This document shows, piece by piece, positions 57,021 through 64,000 of a DNA stretch of 64,000 bases. Origin of the DNA: Eriocheir sinensis (lineage: Eukaryota; Arthropoda; Malacostraca; Decapoda; Varunidae). The stretch is taken from positions 62,001 to 126,000 of the forward strand of contig NW_026111665.1 in NCBI RefSeq assembly GCF_024679095.1, given 5' to 3'. The translations under genes were made by a program, and so were the position numbers. Every line of letters starts with the position of its first letter. The first letter of the stretch is position 1. The notes below the pieces were generated by a model. That model saw only the letters and a program-made list of their open reading frames with translations. It was not told the DNA's origin and searched no databases.

Positions 57021-57136
57021 TCTCGTGCTGGTGAAGCAGTAGGGGTAGGAGTAGATGTAGAAGTAAGTTTCTAAGGAGTTCATCTTTATCTTTATTTTGT
57101 GTATCTAGCTTCACTCGACCAACAAACGGTGCTCTG

Positions 57137-58362
57137 GGTTTACAGTCTTTTCGCCCACACGTCAATTCGCCCACACGTCAATTCGCCCACAATCAAATCG
57201 CCCACACTAGTAAAATTCAATTTTGTTATATCTTAAGCCTAAAAAAAAAGTTCAATATTCCAACAACGCAATTGTGTTTATTACATTCATGTAATAACAT
57301 CGCGCATTGAGCTTTCATTGCAGCATGCACAGCGCAACTCATCATTTGCGTTCATTACATTCAAGTGCTTAATAGGAATATATAAATAAGATCTTTAAAA
57401 CCAATTGAAGTTTAAAACCTAAATACGTATAAACCTTTAAAACCTAAATATACAACCTACATAAATATACATACATGCTAGATTCACCTGCACACTGGGC
57501 CATTGAGATGAGCACAAGCTTACAGCAGCTGATATGATGACATCTCACCCCTCACAATCTCATCCCAAAGAGTTAATATTTAACCCTGCAAATCCCCATA
57601 CTTTTTTTTCCGCTGGATCCTTCGCAGCTTTTTCTGATACTAATCTTGTGAAGACAAATGTTAATTTAGGCTCTTCGTGGAGAAGGCTTACAAGGAGGTA
57701 AAACTGGAGATTGCATCTACCTGCAGCATGTTTGTTTAGTCGACTGTGCCAGCCCTTCAGTGTCATTATTGGTACGCACAGGCTGATTGAAAATACTCCA
57801 GGTAGAAGGTGGCCATGTGCAGCTGTGGATCCATGTTCTTGATATATACTGCATAATAATTTCCTGTGCTGCCACTTCCCACACCTGTCGCACTGCAGAC
57901 CTTCTTGCCTTGCTCGCACAGGTACAAGACACTGAATACACTCGTATGAGCACTATGCCAACTTGCCAGGAACTGATTGAATTTTATGGCCATGACCAGT
58001 TACAATACATTGGTAAATAAACCACGAACTCAAAAGTGAAACACGCGGTAAACAAGTGAGAGGTAGATAAACCATAAACGGGCCCAAACCCCCCACCCCC
58101 ATCCCCACCCCACACACACATGACCATTTTTTTCAGTCAGTCGGGAACAATAGATACAAATGAAACGTCTCATCCTCAAAATAAAATCCCCAAGAAAATA
58201 CGGAATATGAAACCACTTGTAACCCTACATAATAAAAATAAAAATAAAAACTTGTAACCACAGTGTGGGCGAAATGACTCCATAGTGTGGGCGAAATGAC
58301 CTGTGGGCGAAATGACTCCATGGTGTACCGAAATGGCATTGTGGGTGGAATGACCGGATACC
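57137..58362 (-). mobile_element. Mutator-like element (MULE), internally deleted, 9-bp target duplication
   Basis: GGTGCTCTG stands on both sides (57128-57136 and 58363-58371). The ends read GGTTTACAGTCTTTTCGCCC and, inverted, GGTATCCGGTCATTCCACCC. CGCCCACA-type repeats recur just inside both ends in opposite orientation (57150-57215, 58255-58350). A 9-bp duplication fits Mutator-like elements. The interior (1.2 kb) holds only transposase remnants. It sits just upstream of the Harbinger 2 Myb gene. Confidence 0.75.
57560..57953 (-). pseudogene. MULE transposase remnants
   Basis: The minus strand shows RQEGLQCDRCGKWQHR (zinc-binding N-terminal piece). A jump to MATFYLEYFQSAC follows and, in another frame, GWHSRLNKHAAGRCNLQFYL with LVSLLHEEPKLTFVFTRLVS. 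The last is the C-terminal helical part of animal MULE proteins. The catalytic core between them is deleted and frames are broken. Confidence 0.7.
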
Positions 58363-58593
58363 GGTGCTCTGCATAGCCACCGATATAATATAAAAATCTA
58401 ACATTTGTTACAGTAGGTATTGCACAAGTAGTACTGTAAAAAGAGAAATCTAAGACTAAGTACGGTATTAAAAACTAAAATCTTATTCTAAAAAATAACT
58501 AATGCTTCAAGTGCGGGTGTCGACAATAGTCAACAGCTGGTGCCTGAGCTCAAGCCGCGGGTGTCGACAATAGTCGACAAAGCATTTTTTTAA

Positions 58594-61235
58594 CACGTTT
58601 CCTGCGATGTGACCCACCGGTGGGGCACCCGTGAAGCTGCTCTGCTGCAAAGTGACCCACCGGTGGTCATTTTGGCATGTTTTACTCACCCATATTTTTG
58701 AAGATACACAATACCATAGCGTTCAGTTTCATGCATATACATATTTTTATTTATTTCAATATGAGATGTTAATCATATTGGAAATTATGGTTGTATGTTT
58801 ATTTTGGAAAAAAAATACAATATATGTTCTTTTTCTACACAATTATGTTACTAAATAAAAAAATAAAAGCATTTATAATCTCTTGATAACAAACATTTTC
58901 TTTGTTAAAGATCAAATTAAAATAATAAGTATAAATTGTTAGGATGATTTATATTTCTTCAGTAATTTCAATTGCAAAAGACATTAAAATTTCATTTTCA
59001 AAGCTGAATACTCCTTTTTTCTGACAAGAAATTTGAACAAAATGACAATTAAAAATAGCCTGTTCATTTTGTATAGTCAAAATAAATATATTCCTTTTAC
59101 ATAACTGTTCCTCAGCTTCAAGCTTCGTCATGCTTCAGTTTGAAACATGACAGGCACAAGAAAGGCTTCCCATCCCACATTGCACTGACTGTTGATACTT
59201 TTCTAGCTTTCTTTTTTGCCTGAGCAGCTCCCTCATTACATGATAACATCTCATAGCAGCCTCTGCACCGTTTCCGGGTTTGTCTTTTAGGACCTTCTAC
59301 CTCCTCCAATGTGTGGCATGAACTAGTGCCAGATATTGTGTCTAGCCTTCTTCCAGGTCTTGGAATTTCAGCTTGGGTATCCTTGACTAAAGACATTATT
59401 AGTTAAGTATTTATTATACAAAACCTAAGCATTTACAACGGTGGTGCCCGTTATAATTTCTACAGAAAATTTTTAACTCCACTTTCTTGTCTTTCTCAGT
59501 AGGATGTCATTTGATCAGCCATGTCTACTCCTTTCTTAGCCTTATTATAGTCAATCACACTTTCTGGTTTCATCATCTCTTTTCCCCTTCTTATGGAACA
59601 TTGAGTCAAATCTTTGCCATGTTCAGGGACTGTTGATAGAGAAAGGACACATCTTTTGTCCCTCCAACTGTAAACTTTTACCCCATTTTCATTTTCTTTA
59701 CAAGCAACTTGCCCTTTTTGCAGTTTGGCAGATACTACTTCCTTAGGTAGATTCTTTCTTGATTTTCTCAATGTTCCACAAAGACATGTATTTTGTTCCA
59801 ACAACTTTTCAGCCAGAAAAATTGTTGTGTAAAAGTGATCAGTATATATTGTTATTACTTTGTTGAGCAACTTATCAGCAAGCTGCATCACAACAGTTTC
59901 ACCATATGAGAAACATTGGTTGACTTTCCTCCATATACTTGTAAATTCCAGGTGTATGCTTGTGGAGTACATAGTTTGTATATTTTTATACCGTACTTAT
60001 GGGCCTTCCCGGGGATATATTGCCTGGATTTTACTCTTCCACGAAAAAGGATCAGACTCATCGATCACAACATTAGGACCAGGAGTGTACACAGTTTGAT
60101 ACTTATGTATCAATTTATCTACAAGTGGCCTAATTTTGTAGTCTATCCTCTTCTGGTGCACAAGCATTATCTGCAAAATGCAGGAATCTAAAAAGTATTT
60201 GAAACCTGTCCCCTGTCATATTCTCATAGACAAAGGGATAGTTGTATACTTCCTTTTTACACCAATATAAGTGTATTTCTGGCTTTGAGACCAGTCCCAT
60301 AGACATTGCAATGCCAAATGGCCTTTTTATCTCTTCCCTAGTGGTTAGATACCAACCCTTCATCCTAGACCCTCTGGTCAAAACTCTCTTCTCAATTTCT
60401 TGTTCTGCATATCTGTTAGTTTCACAGACAATGTGATCAATCACATCATCTGTGAGAAGCAAACTATACACATCAATGGGTAATGGATTATTTGTGTGAA
60501 CATTTACACACGATTCTTCTTTACCAGTGAAAGGATACTGCCTAGGCCTACATGATACATGACTCCATTTATATGAAGGTTGGATACCTCTGCTTTCATT
60601 GTTGGAAGATGAATGAGATTCCTCCTCTGAATCGGTGTTTTCTTCATCTCCACTAGATAAGCCATCACCCTCTGATTCTGATAGATGTAGATGCCACTCA
60701 TCTGATTCATCATCTGATTGGGTTGAGGGACTGTCATAGATTGAGATATCATATTCATCAGATTCCTTATGTAATGGTGTAAGTTTACTACACCCAGCTC
60801 CATCCATCACTAAAAAAATTGATAGGTCATGAATATAATTATATATCCATGATAGATCACTCAATCTATAATCAATGCATATGCACATGGATTGAATGGT
60901 ACGTATAATATGCACATGGATTTAATGGTACGTATAATATACACATGAACTGAATCATATATAGACTGACAGATATAGGGAACACAACCATAAGCGTGCC
61001 AGAAAGACCGTGTCCCACCGGTGGGTTACTCCGCGGCAATTTTGAATTTTTTGTTGGTAGAGCGGAGTGTCCCACCGGCGAGGCACGCTTTTTATGCCAT
61101 TCTTGCATGCAGTACAGCCCTCAGAAAGAGCGCACAACCTACCGCATTCGTAGCTGCCGGGTAACTGGAGTTATGGCTCTTTGAAATCTGCCGCAGCGGT
61201 GGGTTTCGCAGTTGCCAGGCGGCGCAGGAAACGTG
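58594..61235 (-). mobile_element. piggyBac element, complete ends, decayed transposase
   Basis: TTAA stands at 58590-58593 and 61236-61239, the obligatory piggyBac target. The ends are 13-bp perfect inverted repeats (CACGTTTCCTGCG at 58594-58606 and its inverse at 61223-61235). Inside, the palindrome CCCACCGGTGGG or near variants recurs near both ends (58612, 58653, 61013, 61072). Total length is 2642 bp. It carries one transposase pseudogene on the minus strand. Confidence 0.92.
59118..60807 (-). pseudogene. piggyBac transposase
   Basis: The likely ATG at 60807 (MDGAGCSKLTPLHKESDEYD) begins an acidic N-terminus. The conserved domain starts near PFGIAMSMGLVSKPEIHLYW, with NMTGDRFQILFRFLHF. 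A frameshift near 60140 follows. Then come VVIDES (first Asp), a break, IYTDHFYTTIFLAEKLLEQN (second Asp), LCGTLRKSRKNLPKEV and KKGVDMADQM (third acidic block). After another shift the C-terminal Cys-rich domain appears at 59118-59396 (CRGCYEML...CLSCFKLKH). At least three disruptions make it non-functional, although the three acidic catalytic blocks are still visible. Confidence 0.88.
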
Positions 61236-61239
61236 TTAA

Positions 61240-61680
61240 TTAGCGCGCCGTCAAATTTAATTTGTTTGTGCTGAAGTAGAGTAAGCAAGTTGTTCTCTTT
61301 CCAACAACACCCAACCATGCTCCCTTGACTAATTATTGGTCAGTGTACGTCTTGCGCTACCTTCACTAGACATCCCACCTCTTCTCACCCTCCCAGTGAA
61401 TTTCATCCACAAGATGGGGGCTCTTTGACTACAACACCTATCACAGGTATTAGGAAGACCCAGAAGTTAAGTTTTTTTTGGTGGGGGTGTTTCACATAAA
61501 CTCTATAAAACTTATGCTTCTTATTAATAAATCATAGAAGTTAAGTCCACTAGGGGTGGGTAACTGTCTATAATAGTGTTTTCAGTAATCCTATTCAATA
61601 TTCCGTATTGGTTCTTCAAATGGTCATACAGTCTTCAATTTAACGTCAAAGGACAGTTAAGGAAATGTACTTTACAATTA
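61240..61680. other. Unassigned DNA right of piggyBac
   Basis: No gene or known element is recognised. Together with 58372-58589 it represents the sequence piggyBac inserted into. Confidence 0.5.
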
Positions 61681-61689
61681 TACTTCATT

Positions 61690-62565
61690 GAGTCACGTGA
61701 GTTAAGTTTAAGTGAAAGTTTAAAAGGTTGAAGTGAGGTATGTTTTTGCCTGAATATGCCTCCTTGGGAGGACGAGTACAACCTTCGTAATGGCTTACTC
61801 CCTCAGGGTTAACACCCTGAAAATCCAAGAGTATAACTTTATCAGAAAGGGCTCTTAGACGCACGGACGGGGACATCTATATAGGAGTACACACTACCCG
61901 GTGCGCACTGCCCAGGCTCTCTCTAGAAATTCCTTTACCCCCTCTATTGTTCTTCTGGTCACTGTCTGCAGTGTATTCAGACCTAGCATGAATTCTATCA
62001 CCCTTTCTACGTTCCCCTCTAGCATCCTATTCCATACTTATGTTCCTAATTCCTGTGTTATTATTTCTACCATACTCTGCCTATCACTATCATGCCTAGA
62101 ACACTCTAGTAGCAGATGTTCTAAATTCTCATCGACTCCCCCATCACACATACGGCATACCTTGCTTCCCCATTTGACCACCTATATGTCCTACTGTTCA
62201 CCTCTAAGGATTTTGTCCTGTTGTTGCAAGGGCAATATGTGTTGGGGGACAGGCCCAGGCGGTGGAGGTGAACGTTGAGTGCTGCAGGAGGAGGCGTTGT
62301 GAGGGCTGAGGGGTACGTCTAAGACGCGGGACGATTTCTTCACCTAAGGCTGTGGGTTAGAATTATAACAGTATTGACCCATGGAGGTGATACAGAGGAC
62401 ATTGACCAGAGTGTTGTCCCATGAGAAGTGGCAGCTACGAGAGATGAGGCGTTTGGCTGTGGAGAGTGTGAAGGGGAGAGGTGTAATGTTTACATCTGTT
62501 TGGACCATCTTGGTGGCGGCGTCAGCGATCTCGTTGACTTTACTGAGAGGGAGGGCACCCATTCC
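61690..62565 (-). pseudogene. R1/I-like LINE: RNase H remnant, C-terminus and 3' end
   Basis: On the minus strand, 62344-62562 shows VNEIADAATKMVQTDVNITP, the end of RNase H (G-N-E-x-A-D). The region 61880-62180 shows EHLLLECSRHDSDRQSMVEI and MLEGNVERVIEFMLGLNTLQ, the Cys/His-rich C-terminus. The stretch to about 61690 contains a probable 3' untranslated region. Several frames are needed. Confidence 0.7.
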
Positions 62566-63690
62566 AGCGTTATCTCCCAGCTCTCAGTTACAGGTGGAGA
62601 AGGGCCCACCGGATGCCATGAAGGAGCTGGTACCATGTAGAAGTAACAGGCGAGACAATGTAAACACAGCTGGGATGCGGCAGCCTTGTGATTGGCACAG
62701 CTCGCTGTAAAATTCACTGCGATTGGTTGTTGACTCCGATGACGTCATTGCAACCCCCCCACCAATCAGTTGCCTCTCCGTCTTAGTAAGGTATCAGCAA
62801 CGTTATTATGCCTCGTTTCTGAATCCCGAGTTCAACAAGGTTGTCGAGTATCAACGTTGTTAGTGTTAGCAAGGTTTTTTAGCAATGTTTTCTCTGCATC
62901 TCGACCCGGGTCTTTGGCCGTATGACGGCCCTGTAAGGGAGTGTCGAGGCGATGCAAGTCTCGCTGCGGATGTAGGGGACGCCCCCGCCGGCAGCCTGGG
63001 TGAGGAGTGCATCGGGTACGGGGTCTTTATATACCCGAACATCAAGAGACAAAAATGAATGCCTCAAGCCGCTGTCCAATCAGCGACGAGCTTACATCAG
63101 GAGCTTAAAATACATTTGCAAGCTACACGTATAGAGTATATAACTTTAAAAAAAATACGAAACCAATAAGCGTATAGCAATTTTCACTGGGCTCAACCCA
63201 ATATCAATATAAGTAATGTCGGGACACGCGCATCGGGGGGTGGGAATATGAGGGAGGGATGGGAGGTATAGCTGTGACGTATCATGGGGTAGCGATGACA
63301 AAAAATGGATGAAGTAATGCTTGAGCAGAGACTACAGTAAAATGTCAACTTTTAACGTTTCTTTAGTTACATCATTTTTTTGTTACCACACTACATGTAA
63401 TGTTATAGGTTTTTTTTTTTATTGTGAAGACATGGTAATAAGTTAATTTTCATGACGATCAATCATCGATCGATTTACCAATTCGTTTATGAAAAGTTAG
63501 GGTGGAAAACTGTTTTAACAATAGACTTATATGGTTTCCATGCTCTTCACTTGGGTTTCATAATTCAGTTAAAACCCCTTCCCGGCGGCAGGGTAGATGT
63601 GTGCATTACAAAAAAAAAATCGTCTATGTGTAGACGCTGTCGATTTTCATCCATACGCGTATATATAGATTCCCCTTAAGTGGGCATTCC
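62566..63690. other. Unassigned DNA with a related GC-rich unit
   Basis: At 62905-63000 a piece of the 48-51 kb unit recurs (GGGTCTTTGGCC, GTGTCGAGGCGATGC). At 63007-63100 sequence similar to 48495-48600 follows (GTGCATCGGGTAC, CTTTATAT, CTGTCCAAT). The terminal motif TGACGTCATTGCAACCCCCC lies at 62740-62759. No gene is seen. Confidence 0.6.
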
Positions 63691-63698
63691 AGATTGAC

Positions 63699-63960
<262 letters not shown>

Positions 63961-64000
63961 TGGTTATATGTATATTTATATATTTATATGAAGGTTTAGA

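Noticed and set aside
61901..62278. Plus-strand frame of 125 codons
   Set aside because: Antisense to the LINE C-terminus, whose EHLLLEC motif is on the minus strand.

Overview
The window looks like repeat-rich intergenic DNA from a large arthropod genome, most likely a decapod crustacean (inference from the mix of LINE families, tRNA-derived SINEs, very long dinucleotide microsatellites, and intron-containing Harbinger genes). I found no convincing host protein-coding gene and no genuine tRNA or rRNA gene. Almost everything recognisable is a transposable element or its wreckage. Nearly every coding region carries stops, frameshifts or internal deletions, so most are called pseudogenes.

Layout. 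0-11 kb: a non-LTR retrotransposon with endonuclease, RT and RNase H (family C), split by an inverted LTR retrotransposon of the Ty3/gypsy (errantivirus-like) type, 2470-9801. That element has gag, a CCHC knuckle, protease, RT, integrase and an envelope gene, and is flanked by a 4-bp duplication, CACT. 11-22 kb: unassigned DNA and microsatellites, a tRNA-derived SINE, a LINE (family B) with another LINE (family A) inserted in it, a 102-bp tandem repeat, and a CR1-like LINE on the minus strand. 22-31 kb: a minus-strand I-like LINE whose ORF1 is fused in frame to a late part of ORF2, then a CR1-like LINE whose ORF1 carries an SGNH/GDSL esterase domain. 31-41.6 kb: more family A copies, AT-rich unassigned DNA, a microsatellite-bounded SINE, and a fifth LINE (family D).

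41.7-47.4 kb: a first PIF/Harbinger transposase fragment with an intron filled by a SINE and a family A fragment, a second esterase-ORF1 CR1 copy, and a family A copy that lacks its RT core. 48.4-51.5 kb: GC-rich tandem units (about 255 bp) with two recurrent hairpins showing paired base changes. This array is interrupted by a terminal-inverted-repeat element that carries a 35-bp minisatellite. 51.5-57.1 kb: a second, two-gene Harbinger element, with its transposase on + and its Myb/SANT-like gene on -, both with introns. It is invaded by LINE pieces and a 484-bp foldback element. 57.1-58.4 kb: a Mutator-like element with a 9-bp target duplication. 58.6-61.2 kb: a piggyBac element with 13-bp terminal repeats and TTAA on both sides. 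61.2-64 kb: a minus-strand RNase H-bearing LINE 3' end and (TA)n microsatellites.

The genes do not work together as a host pathway. Their relationships are order of insertion and element-internal partnership (gag/pol/env; transposase/Myb; ORF1/ORF2). The least explained structures are the hairpin-bearing GC-rich units at 48.4-51.5 kb, the minisatellite-bearing inverted-repeat element inside them, and the provirus end that keeps only about 122 bp of LTR.
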